From VRUE01 sp963716735 (lineage in GTDB: Bacteria > Actinomycetota > Thermoleophilia > Solirubrobacterales > 70-9): a stretch of DNA of 64,000 bases. The position numbers were made by a program, and so were the translations under genes. The stretch is from NCBI GenBank assembly GCA_963716735.1, contig OY970321.1, positions 2,542,001 to 2,606,000 of the forward strand. The letters run 5' to 3'. This document shows, in pieces, positions 27,087 to 37,138 of the stretch. How positions within the stretch are numbered: the stretch's first letter is position 1; each line of letters opens with the position of its first letter. The notes under the pieces were generated by a model. The model searched no databases. It worked only from the letters and a program-made list of their open reading frames with translations, and was not told where the DNA came from.

Positions 27087-27800
27087 ATGATTCATAGTTT
27101 GAAGGCCCTGGGGCTGGCCCTCGTCGCCGTATTCGCGATGAGCGCGTTGGCTGCATCGGCGGCACAGGCGGTCACAACAGATGGGGAGTTTACATCAGAC
27201 GGTGCGGTGACAGTCACAGGTCACGGTACCGAAAAGCTGACATTTGAAGCAACGCAAAGCTTCACCTGTACAGGTCATCATACAGTTATGCCCGAAAACC
27301 AGACGCCGTGGGCGTCGTTCAATCCCGGAGTCGGCCTGACAACACTCACAGATCAGGCTCACTACAGTAACTGTGTGGCCCAAGTGGGTGCACAGACGCT
27401 GCCGGCGACAGTTACAACAAACGAATGCGACTTCCTCTTGCATTTTGATGAAACAACGGCACCGCTAAACACCGGTACATACACCGTAACCCCGACAGTT
27501 AAATGCAAAAACCAAGGTGAAACGATCGAAATCCATGTGTATCAGCAAGCCTCGCATGCTTTTTCGATCTGCACATATAAAGTCGGAGAACAGAACCTAG
27601 CCCCGGGCACCCTCCACTCCACGAACATCGCCGGGGGAATGATCGAAGTATCCGGCGAAGTAACCGGCATCACCGCCTCGAGGACCGGCGTCCAGTGCGG
27701 CGGAACCACAGAAACCAACGCAGCCATCCAGCACGTGAAAACCATCCTCACCGGCAGGAACGGCGGCGGAGGATCCACAGCAATTTCAATCACGCACTGA
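27087..27800 (+). CDS. Secreted family protein 2 (237 residues)
   Basis: ATG 27087 follows AGGAAGGAAGAGAAAG. Signal peptide MIHSLKALGLALVAVFAMSA; core VTTDGEFTSDGAVTVTGHGT, SFTCTGHHTVMPENQTPW, HYSNCVAQVGAQTLPATVTT, NECDFLLHFDE, VKCKNQGETIEIHVYQQASH, SICTYKVGEQNLAPG and ISITH. Closest to protein 3 (28079), with which it shares long stretches. A longer upstream in-frame start at 26883 is without coding character. Probably extracellular and disulfide-stabilised; function unknown. Confidence 0.92.
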   Translation: MIHSLKALGLALVAVFAMSALAASAAQAVTTDGEFTSDGAVTVTGHGTEKLTFEATQSFTCTGHHTVMPENQTPWASFNPGVGLTTLTDQAHYSNCVAQVGAQTLPATVTTNECDFLLHFDETTAPLNTGTYTVTPTVKCKNQGETIEIHVYQQASHAFSICTYKVGEQNLAPGTLHSTNIAGGMIEVSGEVTGITASRTGVQCGGTTETNAAIQHVKTILTGRNGGGGSTAISITH

Positions 27801-27812
27801 GCCAGTTTTGTG

Positions 27813-27844
27813 CCCAGGGCGGTCCGATGGCCGCCCTGGGGTCT
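27813..27844 (+). terminator. Terminator after family gene 2
   Basis: CCCAGGGCGG (27813-27822) pairs with CCGCCCTGGG (27831-27840). The following GTCTGT is T-poor, so termination is less certain. Confidence 0.65.
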
Positions 27845-27871
27845 GTGGAAACGCCGGAACGCGCCCTGCAC

Positions 27872-27915
27872 AGATCCACGCGCGCGGAGTTCGCTCACAC
27901 GGCATTTGCAGGAGG
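27872..27915 (+). repeat. Upstream element U, copy 3
   Basis: agatccacgcgcgcggagt...cacggcatttgcagg, 164 nt before family gene 3. The preceding gcgccctgcac is also shared with copy 4. Confidence 0.6.
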
Positions 27916-27973
27916 AAAGCGGCGGGCTCGCCGGGGCGAGCGTTGTAGAACTACTTGATCGCTTAATATTTCC

Positions 27974-28078
27974 TTGTTAAAGCTCTGCAGCGGCTATCCC
28001 TCGTCCATCTCTCCGGGTGGGGAGACGCGCCAGGTCCACGGAGGACCGGCGCAAAATCAGATCCGAAAGGAAGAGAAG
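27974..28078 (+). promoter_or_regulatory. Promoter and conserved leader of secreted family gene 3
   Basis: TTGTTA (27974-27979), 15-nt spacer, TATCCC (27995-28000). Leader 28001-28078 contains CCATCTCTCC-loop-GGGGAG, ACGCGCC and AATCAGATCCGAAAGGAAG, nearly identical to those of copies 4 and 5. Confidence 0.6.
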
Positions 28079-28792
28079 ATGATTCGCAATTTGAAGGCCC
28101 TGGGGCTTGCCCTGGTCGCCGTCTTCGCGATGAGCGCGCTGGCTGCGTCTGCGGCACAAGCGGTCACAACAGACGGGGAGTTTACATCTGACGGCAAAGT
28201 GACAGTTACAGGTCACGGCACCGAATCGCTGACATTTGAAGCCGGTCAGAAACTCACCTGTACAGGTCATCATACAGTCATGCCTGAGAACCAGACACCA
28301 TGGAATTTCTTCAACCCAGGTGCAGGTCTGACAACACTCACAGATCAGGCGCACTACAGTAACTGCGTAGCCCAGGTGGGCGCACAAACGCTGCCAGCGA
28401 CAGTGACAACAAACGAATGCGACTTCCTCTTGCATATTGGGGAAACAACAGCACCGCTAAACACCGGTACATACACTGTCACCCCGACAGTTAAATGTAA
28501 AAACCAAGGTGAAACGATCGAAGTGCATGTGTATCAGCAGGCATCGCATGCCACGTCGGTCTGCACATACAAAGTCGGGGAACAGAATCTAGCCCCGGGC
28601 AAACTCCATTCCACGAACATCGCCGGGGGAACGATCGAAGTGTCCGGCGAAGTAACCGGCATCACCGCCTCGAGGACCGGCGTTCTGTGTGGCGGAACCA
28701 AAGAAACGAAAGCGGCTATACAGCACGCGAACACCATCCTCACCGGGACTAACGAAGCAGGGGGGGCTACAGCAATCTCAGTCACCCACTGA
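28079..28792 (+). CDS. Secreted family protein 3 (237 residues)
   Basis: ATG 28079 with GGAAGAGAAG just upstream. Signal peptide MIRNLKALGLALVAVFAMSA; mature core as in protein 2, with KLTCTGHHTVMPENQTPW, NCVAQVGAQTLPATVTT, NECDFLLHIGE, VKCKNQGETIEVHVYQQASH and ISVTH. Almost the same cysteine set as protein 2, so a recent duplication. Function unknown; extracellular by its signal. Confidence 0.92.
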   Translation: MIRNLKALGLALVAVFAMSALAASAAQAVTTDGEFTSDGKVTVTGHGTESLTFEAGQKLTCTGHHTVMPENQTPWNFFNPGAGLTTLTDQAHYSNCVAQVGAQTLPATVTTNECDFLLHIGETTAPLNTGTYTVTPTVKCKNQGETIEVHVYQQASHATSVCTYKVGEQNLAPGKLHSTNIAGGTIEVSGEVTGITASRTGVLCGGTKETKAAIQHANTILTGTNEAGGATAISVTH

Positions 28793-28851
28793 TCCCAGCG
28801 CAGCCGATGGCCGGAGATCCGGCCGATTGGTTGATGAGCTGTGTAGGTACG

Positions 28852-28884
28852 ACAAGGCGGCCCCACGGGGCCGCCTTGTCTTTA
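28852..28884 (+). terminator. Terminator after family gene 3
   Basis: ACAAGGCGGCCCC (28852-28864) pairs with GGGGCCGCCTTGT (28867-28879), followed by CTTT. Confidence 0.85.
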
Positions 28885-28930
28885 CGGGCCAAGAAAGCGA
28901 TTAGATATCCGGATAGATATCAGAATGTTC

Positions 28931-28960
28931 CTGACGATATTTAGGATGCATGGATATAGC
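28931..28960 (+). promoter_or_regulatory. AT-rich sigma-70-type promoter, copy A1
   Basis: CTGACG, an 18-nt spacer beginning ATATTTAGGATG, and TATAGC. Followed by CAGCGAACAGGGAGGGCG as at 30399 and, less exactly, 38190. It now leads into the broken family copy at 29005. Confidence 0.5.
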
Positions 28961-29004
28961 CGTCAGCGAACAGGGAGGGCGCTCGGAAGGCGGCTTGCAT
29001 GAGC

Positions 29005-29227
29005 AACGGCTATCTAGTCCTCGGTCAGCACATGCACCCGGGCACCCTCCACGAGCATAGCCGGCGGAACGATCGAAATGTCCGGCGAAGTAACCGCCAT
29101 CACTATGTCGAGGACCGTTCTGTGCGGCAGAACCAAGGAACCAGCGCAGCCATAGTGCACGCCAACGCCACCCTTTGCCGGCACGAACGCAGCAGGGAGA
29201 GCGACAGCGGTCAGCATCACGCAGTGA
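29005..29227 (+). pseudogene. 3' remnant of a secreted family gene
   Basis: From about 29036 the sequence matches the last 65 codons of the family: the stretch CCGGGCACCCTCCACGAG corresponds to PGTLHSTNIAGG, GTCCGGCGAAGTAACCG to SGEVTG, and it ends ...ATCACGCAGTGA. A 3-nt loss in the ACCGG-GTT region and an extra T in CACCCTTTGCC break the frame; removing that T restores NATLAGTNAAGRATAVSITQ. No start or signal peptide remains. It sits directly behind promoter copy A1. Confidence 0.8.
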
Positions 29228-29303
29228 TCTGGAATCTCCAGCGCGGTCCGGTGGCCGCCCTGGAGCTGCGGAGCGGCAGCAGGCGCCAGAACGTGCCCTG
29301 CAC

Positions 29304-29345
29304 AGATCGGCGCGCGCGGAGATTCCTCACACGGTATTTGCGGGG
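29304..29345 (+). repeat. Upstream element U, copy 4
   Basis: agatcggcgcgcgcggagat...cacggtatttgcgggg, 163 nt before family gene 4. Same order as copy 3. Confidence 0.65.
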
Positions 29346-29403
29346 AAAAACCTTAGCGGGTCTTTTTTCAGGTGGGCAAATCACACGATTGCTTAATATT
29401 TCT

Positions 29404-29507
29404 TTGATTAAAAGACCGGAGCGGCTATCTCTCCTCCCATTCCCAAGCGGGGAGACGCGCTGGTCCAGGGAGGGCGGGCGCGAAATCAGATCCGAAAGGA
29501 AGAGAAG
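29404..29507 (+). promoter_or_regulatory. Promoter and conserved leader of secreted family gene 4
   Basis: TTGATT (29404-29409), 16-nt spacer, TATCTC (29426-29431). Leader contains CCCATTCCCAAGCGGGGAG, ACGCGC and AATCAGATCCGAAAGGAAG. Confidence 0.62.
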
Positions 29508-30242
29508 ATGATTCGCAATTTGAAGGCCCTGGGGCTTGCCCTGGTCGCCGTCTTCGCGATGAGCGCGCTGGCTGCGTCTGCGGCCCACGCAGTCACAACA
29601 GACGGAGAGTTCACATCGGACGGCGCGGTGACAGTCACAGGTAGCGGAGTCGAAAAACTGACATTTGAAGCTGGCCAGACTCTTACCTGCAACGGTGACC
29701 ATACAGTCATGCCCGTAAACCAGACACCGTGGGCCGCGTTCAACCCAGGTGCCGGTCTGACAACACTCACAGATCAATCCCATTACTCCAGCTGCACCGC
29801 CTCGGTGGGCGCGCAGACGCTGCCAGCGACAGTTACAACAAATGGCTGCGACTTCGTGATTCATATTGGCGAAACAAAAGTGGCGAACGTTTCGTACTCA
29901 GGGACCGCCGACGTTGTCTGTGGTGCGGGTGAATCAATCGAAATTCACGTCTATCAGCAAGCCTCGCACGCAACCTCGGTTTGCACATACAAAGTCGGCC
30001 CACAGACCGGACTAAGTGGCGCGACGGCTGAAAACATCACCGAAGAAGTAGAAGTAGAAAAAGAAAAATTTATAGTTAAAAAGATCAAAGTGTCCGGCGA
30101 AGTCACCGGCATCACAGCCTCGAGAACCGGCGTCCTGTGTGGTGGAACCAAACACACCAGCGCAGCCATACAGCACGCGAACACTACCCTCGGCGGCACC
30201 AACGAAGCGGGCAAACCGAAAGACATCAGCGTCACCCACTGA
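29508..30242 (+). CDS. Secreted family protein 4 (244 residues)
   Basis: ATG 29508. Signal peptide MIRNLKALGLALVAVFAMSA; mature core with TLTCNGDHTVMPVNQTPW, HYSSCTASVGAQTLPATVTT, NGCDFVIHIGETKVANVSYS, DVVCGAGESIEIHVYQQASH, SVCTYKVGPQTGLSG and ISVTH. It contains an extra charged insert (EEVEVEKEKFIVKKIKV) not found in the other copies, at 30044-30091. It shares the KVANVSYS strand with protein 5. Extracellular; function unknown. Confidence 0.92.
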   Translation: MIRNLKALGLALVAVFAMSALAASAAHAVTTDGEFTSDGAVTVTGSGVEKLTFEAGQTLTCNGDHTVMPVNQTPWAAFNPGAGLTTLTDQSHYSSCTASVGAQTLPATVTTNGCDFVIHIGETKVANVSYSGTADVVCGAGESIEIHVYQQASHATSVCTYKVGPQTGLSGATAENITEEVEVEKEKFIVKKIKVSGEVTGITASRTGVLCGGTKHTSAAIQHANTTLGGTNEAGKPKDISVTH

Positions 30243-30300
30243 TCCAGCGAGCCGATGGCCGGAGATCTGGCCGGTCGGCTAATGAGCTGGCAAAGAGGCG

Positions 30301-30335
30301 GACCAGGGCGGCCCGAGAGGGCCGCCCTGGTCTTT
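30301..30335 (+). terminator. Terminator after family gene 4
   Basis: GACCAGGGCGGCCC (30301-30314) pairs with GGGCCGCCCTGGTC (30319-30332), followed by TTTCC. Confidence 0.85.
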
Positions 30336-30368
30336 CCGGGTCTAGTCGATTAGATATCTGATTGTTTC

Positions 30369-30398
30369 TTGACAATATTTAGGATGTACCGGTATAGT
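30369..30398 (+). promoter_or_regulatory. AT-rich sigma-70-type promoter, copy A2
   Basis: Perfect TTGACA (30369-30374), 18-nt spacer, TATAGT (30393-30398). The following CATCAGCGAACAGGGAGGGC is nearly that of copy A1. It lies about 60 nt before the large NHL-type gene. Confidence 0.75.
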
Positions 30399-30458
30399 CA
30401 TCAGCGAACAGGGAGGGCGCCCGGAAGGCGTCTCGCATGAGCAAGGGGGCGTATCTAA

Positions 30459-33400
30459 TTGGCACGGGACTCGAGGACGGGCTTCGCTGAAGCGCTCAGG
30501 CCACTTGTTCTCGCCTTGTTCGTCTTAGCTGCGCTGAACAGCGCTCCGAGCGCCGGCGCCGCGACGCCACAGCCGTTTTGGACCCGCTGCGCGGCCGGCA
30601 GCGACGCCGGTGTGCGGTGCAACGGCCCGCGCGGAATCGCGACCGCTCCCGCCAGCGCAGGGGCCGGAATCGCAGGGAACGTCTTCGTAGCGGACTCGTT
30701 CAATCAACGTATTGACGAGTTCACTGCCTGGGGCCAGTTCGTCAGAGCCTGGGGCTGGGACGTCGTCGCGAGCGGCCCCGGTGAGAGCGGCACGGGCTTT
30801 GAGATCTGCGAGGCCGAAGAGGGCGACGTCTGCAAAGCGGGAACGGGCGGCGGCGGTGCCGGCCAGTTCGCGGACTCCTCACCCCAGGGCGTCGCCGTTG
30901 ACTCCGCCGGCAACGTCTACGTCCTCGACCGCGGCATACCCTCGAACCAGCGAGTGCAGAAATTCGACCCCGAAGGGCACTTCCTGCTGACGTTCGGCAA
31001 AGGGGTGAACGAAACCAGCGGCGGCAACATCTGCCCGCGCCCAGGCTTCCCGGCCGACGTCTGCAAAGCCGGCGAAGAAGGTACGGGCCCGGGAGAGTTC
31101 GGCGCCCTCTCCGTGGTCGGCAACTACATCACTGTCGACACCACCGGCACGCCAAGCGCGGCCGACGACAAAGTCTACGTCGGCGATCAGGAACGGGTTC
31201 AGCGCTTCGACACCGAGGGGGAATTCAAAGCGGAAATCGCGCTGGCGGGGGAGAGGGTGAGGGCGCTGGCGGTCGATCCGGCGGGCAACCTCTATGTCAG
31301 CTTTTGCGGTGTGAGCTGCGCCAGCGGAGCGGCGGCAAAAGCAAACGTCGAAAAGCTGAGCCCCGCAGGAGCCAAACTGGACACGATCATAGTCGGGAAC
31401 CCGCAGGCGCTGGCGACGAACTCGAGCGGCAATCTCTACGCAATCGACGGGACGACCGTGCGCGAGTTCTCAGGAGCAAGCGGAGATGAAATCGTCGAGG
31501 AAACGAGCGCCTTCCCGTTCTTTCCCACCTACCCCTTCGCCCCCGGCCTGAGCAACTCGACCGGGATCGCGACCGGCTCGGCCTGCCTCGGCTCCCCCGC
31601 CTACGATCTCTACGTCAGCAACGCAGCCGTAGCCCCCAACGGCTTCCTCCGCGCCTACGGCCCGCCGCCCGACGAAGCCCACATCGCGCTCTGCCCGCCG
31701 CCCGAGCGACCGCCGGAGATCGAATCCCAGGGGGCGACCGCGGTGGAAACCGACCGCGCCGTGGTGGAGGCGACGATCAACCCGAAGTTCTGGGCGGACA
31801 CCTCCTACGCGTTGCAGTACGGCACGGCCGACTGCATCGAAGCGAGTGGCTGGGTGCCCGCATGCGTGACGCAGATACCCAACCCCGAAGCCCTGCTCGG
31901 CGCGGGGGCGATCGACGCCGGGGCAAAGACGGCGGATATCGCGCTCGAAGGCCTCACCCCAGGCACCGAATACAGCTACCGCTTCCGGGCCCAGAGCAGA
32001 TTCGACAAAAACGGGGTCGAAGTGAACACCAAAGGCGGCCCGGTCTTCGGGGTGGGCGGCAGCGAAGGGACCGACGGGGAGGTCGCGAGCTTCACGACGA
32101 CGACCATTTCACCGGTTGGCCCAGAGTGCCCCAACGACGCCCTGCGCAACGGCCCCAGCGCGCTGCTGCCGGACTGCAGAGCCTATGAGATGGTCTCGCC
32201 GGTCGACAAAAACGGCGGCAACATCCAGCCGGGCAGAGGAGAATCCTACCTGCAGGCATCGAGCGACGGCAACCGCCTCACCTACACCGCCGAAACCGCC
32301 TACGGCGATCAAGCGAGCAACAAGCTCGCCAACCAGTACCTGGCCAGCCGCGGGACGGAGGGCTGGTCAAACCACGGGATCAACGCGCCGCTGGGGAGGC
32401 AGGTGAGCGGCGGATACTTCTACCCGGTCCGCGAGGCAGCGGCGTTCTCGGCGGACCTGTGCAGCGAGTGGCTGATCGACCAGAACCTCGTGCCGCTGGC
32501 CCCCGAGGCGCAGGTGGGCTTCGCCAACCTCTACCGGCAGGACCTCTGCGGCAATGGCGGCTTCGAAGCGCTGACGAGGTTGGCGCCGCCGGCGGGGACC
32601 GGCCCGATCTACGTGGGGGCGAGCTCGGCGCAGGGGTCGGTACAGGGATTCTCGGCGGACCTCGGACACGTACTGATCGTGCTGCGGGCGGCGCTGCCGC
32701 CGGAGAGCCTTGTGGGAAACACGAACACGCAGATCTATGACTACGAGCGGGCGAGCGGGAACCTGCGGCTGGTCAGCGTGCTGCCCGACGGCAGCCCGGA
32801 CCCCGCCGCGGCGCAGGTGGGGGCAGGGGGCTCGGACTCGTTCGGGGGGAGCCTGCAGGGTGCGGTCTCGGCCGGCGGCTCGCGGGTCTACTGGAGCTCG
32901 GGGGTCAGCAATGCGGTTGGCAAGATCTACCTGCGCAAGAACCCGGCGGCCGAACAGGGCGAGTGCAGCGAAGCGGGAAAAGCCTGCACGGTGGAGGTCT
33001 CCAGCGGCTCACAGGCCACCTACTGGACGGCAGCCAAAGACGGCTCAGAAGCCCTATACAGCGAAGGCTCGATCGAGCAGGGCAAAGCGACGCTCCACCG
33101 CTTCGAGGCAGAGAGCGGGGCAAGCGAGGCGATCGCCGAGAACGTGATCGGGGTACTCGGCGCCTCGGAGAACCTCGCGCGGATCTACTTCGTCTCCAGC
33201 GAAGATCTGGCAGCGGGGGCGCAGGCGGGCGAGCCGAACCTCTACCTGAAAGAAGGTGAAAGCGATCCGACCTTCATCGCGACGCTTTTGGGCGGGGGCA
33301 AGGCGGGCGACGTGTTCGCCGCAGAAAACGAACAAGGCGAAGGCCACGCATACAACGTGGTCGCGAGGTTCACGCAATTCCACGCCTCGCGGGTGACGCC

Positions 33401-34236
33401 GGACGGGGGGCGGATCGTCTTCGAGTCGCGGGCGGCGCTGACGGGCTATGACAACACCGACGCGGTGAGCGGGGAAGCGGACCTGGAGGTGTTCACCTAT
33501 GACGCGGTGGGGGGGAAGCTGCACTGCATCTCCTGCGGGGCGAGCGGGGAGCGGCCGCGGGGGAGGGAGATGGCGGAAGCGTTCAAGTACCCGCAGCAGA
33601 TCAGGAAACCAAGCGAAGTCTGGGCGGCGGCCTGGATCCCGGGATGGGAACAGCCAGCTCGGCGCCTCCAACGTGCTGGCGAGAAACGGCAAGCGAATCT
33701 TCTTCTTGAGTTACACGCCGCTGGTCGCCCGCGACACCAACGGCGCCCAGGACGTCTATGAGTGGGAGCTGGCGGGAACGGGCAATTGCAGCAAATCAAG
33801 CTCGAGCTACCACGAGCTGAACGGCGGCTGCGTCGATCTGATCTCCTCGGGGGAAAGCCCCTTCGAATCGGAATTCTGGGATGCCAGCCCCAACGGGCGC
33901 GACGTCTTCTTCACCACCGAATCGAGCCTCGTGCCACAGGACCCGAGCCTGATCGACGTCTATGACGCGCGCGAAGGCGGCGGCTTTCCGCAACCGAGCC
34001 AGCTGGAGGAGTGCGAAGGCGAAGCCTGTCAGAGCCCGCCGGGGCCGCCCATCGATCCCTCTCCGGCCTCCGCGGGGCTGAAAGGTGTCGGCAACATCGA
34101 AGCCGAGCCCAAGCCAAAGCCCTGTCGCAAAGGAAAGGTCCGGCGCAAAGGCCGCTGCGTGATCGCCAAGGCGCCCTTCAAAAAAGCGGCCAAGCACAAG
34201 CGAGCGGCCAAGCACAAGCGGAGGGGACAGCGATGA
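30459..34236 (+). pseudogene. Large secreted NHL/propeller protein, interrupted by one frameshift
   Basis: From TTG 30459 (the in-frame TAA just before it forbids an earlier start) the frame runs to 33761; a second frame continues to 34236. The break is near 33647-33651: ...AAWIPGWE is followed in frame 1 by QPARRLQRAG, but in frame 2 by NSQLGASNVLARNGKRIFFL, which is the expected continuation. One base has been lost. Parts: signal peptide (LVLALFVLAALNSAPSAGA), NHL-like propeller (GNVFVADSFNQRIDEF, GNVYVLDRGIP), an Fn3-like domain (VVEATINPKFWADTSYALQY), WD/PD40-like strands, and a Lys-rich tail. It may be a genuine null, a read error, or a programmed shift. Its stop overlaps the next gene's ATG. 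Confidence 0.75.
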
Positions 34237-37121
34237 AGCGACTGATCTGGACCCTGGCGATCGCCGTGGCCGCGGCGCTGTGGGTGCCCGTGGCGGCTCA
34301 GGCCGAATTCGGTTTGAGCGACCTCAAGTTCAGCGTCACGAAAGCCGACGGCAGCCCCGAGACCCAAGCCGGCGCCCACCCCTTCGCGCTGACGACCTCC
34401 TTCGATCTCAACTACGAAGAAGAAGGCGGCGAAGCGTTCACCGAAGGTCGCTTCAAGGACTTCGTCCTCGGGCTGATCGAGGGGATGGCCGGCGACACGA
34501 CGGCCTACCCACGCTGCTCGACCCTGGACTTCCTCAGCCCCAGCTCCAGCGGCGAAGGCACCACCAACTGCCCGCGGAACACCGCGGTCGGCGTGACCGC
34601 CAACTCGGTCACCGAACCGACCGGCTGGGAAGGCTCCCCCGTCTACAACGTCGACCCGCCCCCCGGCGTGGTCCTGCGCCTCGGCTTCCGGGTCTTGGTG
34701 GTGAACCTCCTGGTCGACGTCAGCCTCAAGCACTCCCCGCCCTTCAACCCGACGGCTTCGGTGCGCAACACCCCCGAGGCGCTCTACGTCTTTTCCAACA
34801 AGACGCAGCTGTGGGGCAATCCCTCCGCCCCGGCCCACGACAACCTGCGCGGCGAGTGCTACGGACAGAGCGAAGACCTGCCGCTCGGCGAAGAATTCGA
34901 ATTCGAAGACACGAGCGGTCCCCTCTGCCCGGTCGCTCCAAACCCCAGGCCCTTCCTCACCCTGCCGACGCGTTGTGAGGGGCAGAACCTGACCTCTTTC
35001 TCGATCGACTCCTGGGACAGACCAGGGGCCTTCCTCGCCAACGGCGATCCCGACCTCGCCGATCCCAACTGGGTGACCGCGGCCCTCGAAACCGAGTCCT
35101 TCAAAGGCTGTGAGAAGCTGGGCTTCAGCCCGTCGGCCAACGCCAAACCGAGCACCTTGGCAGCCCAGAGCCCGACCGGCCTCGACTTCTCGCTCGAGGT
35201 GACCGACGAAGGGCTGACCTCGGTCGGCGTGCCGCCCCCTCCCGATGACGTCGCAACCACGGCCAAGTCCGACATCAAGAAGACCGTCGTCACCCTGCCG
35301 GAGGGAATGACCGCCAATCCCTCGCTGGCCGAAGGCCTCGAGGTCTGCTCGCAGGCCGACCTGGCACGGGAGACGGCCAGCTCCCCACCGGGGGCGGGTT
35401 GCCCGGAAGCCTCGAAGATCGGCACGATCGAAGTCGAATCTCCGCTTGTCTCCGAAGCGCTCAAGGGCTCCCTTTACCAGGCGACGCCCTATGAGAACGA
35501 GTTCAACACGCTGATCGCCTTCTACTTCGTGATCAAGAACCCCAACCTGGGGGTCGTGGTCACCCAGGCTGTCAAGGTCACGCCCGATCCCCAAGCCGGC
35601 CAGCTGGTTGCCACCGCCGACAACATCCCCCAGTTCCCGCTCAGCCGCATCGCCATCCACCTTCGCGAGGGCGGCCGCAGCCCGCTGATCAGCCCGCCGA
35701 AGTGCGGCACCTACCAGGTCAGAGCGCAGATGTTCCCGTGGTCGGGTGGAGCCCCGGTCGAAAGCACCCCGGGCTTTGAGATCACCACCGGCCCCGACGG
35801 GTCCTCCTGTCCCGCGGGTGGCGTCGCTCCCTTCAAGCCGGGCTTCGAAGCAGGCACCGTCAACAACGGCGCCCGCCTCTACTCCCCCTTCTACATGCGC
35901 CTGTCCCGCAAAGACGGCGAACAGGACATGACCAAGTTCTCCACGGTCCTCCCCCCGGGGGTGCTCGCCAAGCTGGCCGGGGTCGGCAAATGCTCCGAGG
36001 CGGCGATCGCCTCCGCCAAGGCGAGGACCGGTCCCCACGGGGGCGCGGAAGAGCTCGCCAACCCGAGCTGCCCGGCCTCCTCGAGGATCGGCAGGACCCT
36101 GGCCGGAGCGGGTGTCGGCTCCCAGCTCACCTTCGTCGGAGGCAGCCTCTACCTGGCCGGGCCCGTTGGCGGCGATCCGCTGAGTGTGGTCGCGATCACT
36201 CCCGCGGTGGCGGGGCCCTTCGATGCCGGCACCGTCGTGGTCAGGGTCGCACTGACCGTCAACCCCCTCACCGCCGAAGCCGAAGTGGACGGCTCGCGCT
36301 CCGATCCACTTCCCCACATCCTCAAGGGCATACCGCTGAACGTCAGAGACCTCAGGGTCTACGTCGACCGGCCCGAATTCACCCTGAACGCGACCAACTG
36401 CGATGCGGCCAAGGTGCGCGCGACGCTGTTCGGCTCCTTCCTGAGCCCGCTCGACCCCGCAGACGACGCCCCGGTCGGCCTCGAGGCCTCCTACCAGGCG
36501 GCAAACTGCGCCGCCCTCGGCTTCAAGCCAAAGCTCTCCCTGAGCCTCAAAGGAGGGACCAAGCGGGGCGCCCACCCGGCCTTCCGCGCCGTCTACAAAC
36601 CGAGGCCCGACGACGTGAACCTAAAAGAGCTGGTCCTGCGCCTGCCGCACTCGGCCTTCCTGGACCAGGGCCACATCAGGACGATCTGCACCAGGGTGCA
36701 GTTCGCCGCCGACGCCTGTCCCAAGGCGGCCCAGTATGGGGAGATCAAAGCCTGGACGCCGCTGCTCGACGACCCGCTGCAGGGACCCGTCTACCTAAGG
36801 TCCTCGAGCCACAAGCTGCCGGACCTCGTCTTCGACCTGCACGGCCTGGTCGACATCGAGGTGGTCAGCCGCCTCGACTCGATTCACGGCGGGATCAGGG
36901 CGAGGATCGAATCGGCTCCCGACGCCCCGATCACCAAAGTCGACCTGCAGATGCAGGGCGCCAACAAGGGGCTGATCGTCAACAGCCGCAACATCTGCGC
37001 GACCAAGAACCGCTCGAACCTCGACCTCATCGGGCAAAGCGGGAAACCCTACAGCGCTCGCCCTGTCTTGCGGCCCAGCTGCAAAGGGGCCCGCAAGGGG
37101 CGGAGGCAGGGGCGGGGTTAA
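34233..37121 (+). CDS. Large secreted protein with repeated CP-x-AS-x-IG modules
   Basis: 962 residues from ATG 34233, in an ATGA overlap with the upstream gene's last codon. Signal peptide MKRLIWTLAIAVAAALWVPV then AAQAE. Three internal repeats: LPEGMTANPSLAEGLEVCSQ ... CPEASKIGTIEVESPL; LPPGVLAKLAGVGKCSEAAI ... CPASSRIGRTLAGAG; LPHSAFLDQGHIRTICTRVQ ... CPKAAQYGEIKAWTPLL, each followed by a G-x-[VL]YL strand. An N-terminal half-repeat (CPRNTAVGVTANSVTEPT) is also seen. No enzyme motif; probably an envelope or surface structural protein. Likely translated with the upstream gene. The C-terminus is basic (KGARKGRRQGRG). Confidence 0.85.
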   Translation: MKRLIWTLAIAVAAALWVPVAAQAEFGLSDLKFSVTKADGSPETQAGAHPFALTTSFDLNYEEEGGEAFTEGRFKDFVLGLIEGMAGDTTAYPRCSTLDFLSPSSSGEGTTNCPRNTAVGVTANSVTEPTGWEGSPVYNVDPPPGVVLRLGFRVLVVNLLVDVSLKHSPPFNPTASVRNTPEALYVFSNKTQLWGNPSAPAHDNLRGECYGQSEDLPLGEEFEFEDTSGPLCPVAPNPRPFLTLPTRCEGQNLTSFSIDSWDRPGAFLANGDPDLADPNWVTAALETESFKGCEKLGFSPSANAKPSTLAAQSPTGLDFSLEVTDEGLTSVGVPPPPDDVATTAKSDIKKTVVTLPEGMTANPSLAEGLEVCSQADLARETASSPPGAGCPEASKIGTIEVESPLVSEALKGSLYQATPYENEFNTLIAFYFVIKNPNLGVVVTQAVKVTPDPQAGQLVATADNIPQFPLSRIAIHLREGGRSPLISPPKCGTYQVRAQMFPWSGGAPVESTPGFEITTGPDGSSCPAGGVAPFKPGFEAGTVNNGARLYSPFYMRLSRKDGEQDMTKFSTVLPPGVLAKLAGVGKCSEAAIASAKARTGPHGGAEELANPSCPASSRIGRTLAGAGVGSQLTFVGGSLYLAGPVGGDPLSVVAITPAVAGPFDAGTVVVRVALTVNPLTAEAEVDGSRSDPLPHILKGIPLNVRDLRVYVDRPEFTLNATNCDAAKVRATLFGSFLSPLDPADDAPVGLEASYQAANCAALGFKPKLSLSLKGGTKRGAHPAFRAVYKPRPDDVNLKELVLRLPHSAFLDQGHIRTICTRVQFAADACPKAAQYGEIKAWTPLLDDPLQGPVYLRSSSHKLPDLVFDLHGLVDIEVVSRLDSIHGGIRARIESAPDAPITKVDLQMQGANKGLIVNSRNICATKNRSNLDLIGQSGKPYSARPVLRPSCKGARKGRRQGRG

Positions 37122-37138
37122 CTCGTTGCAGCGCGCGT

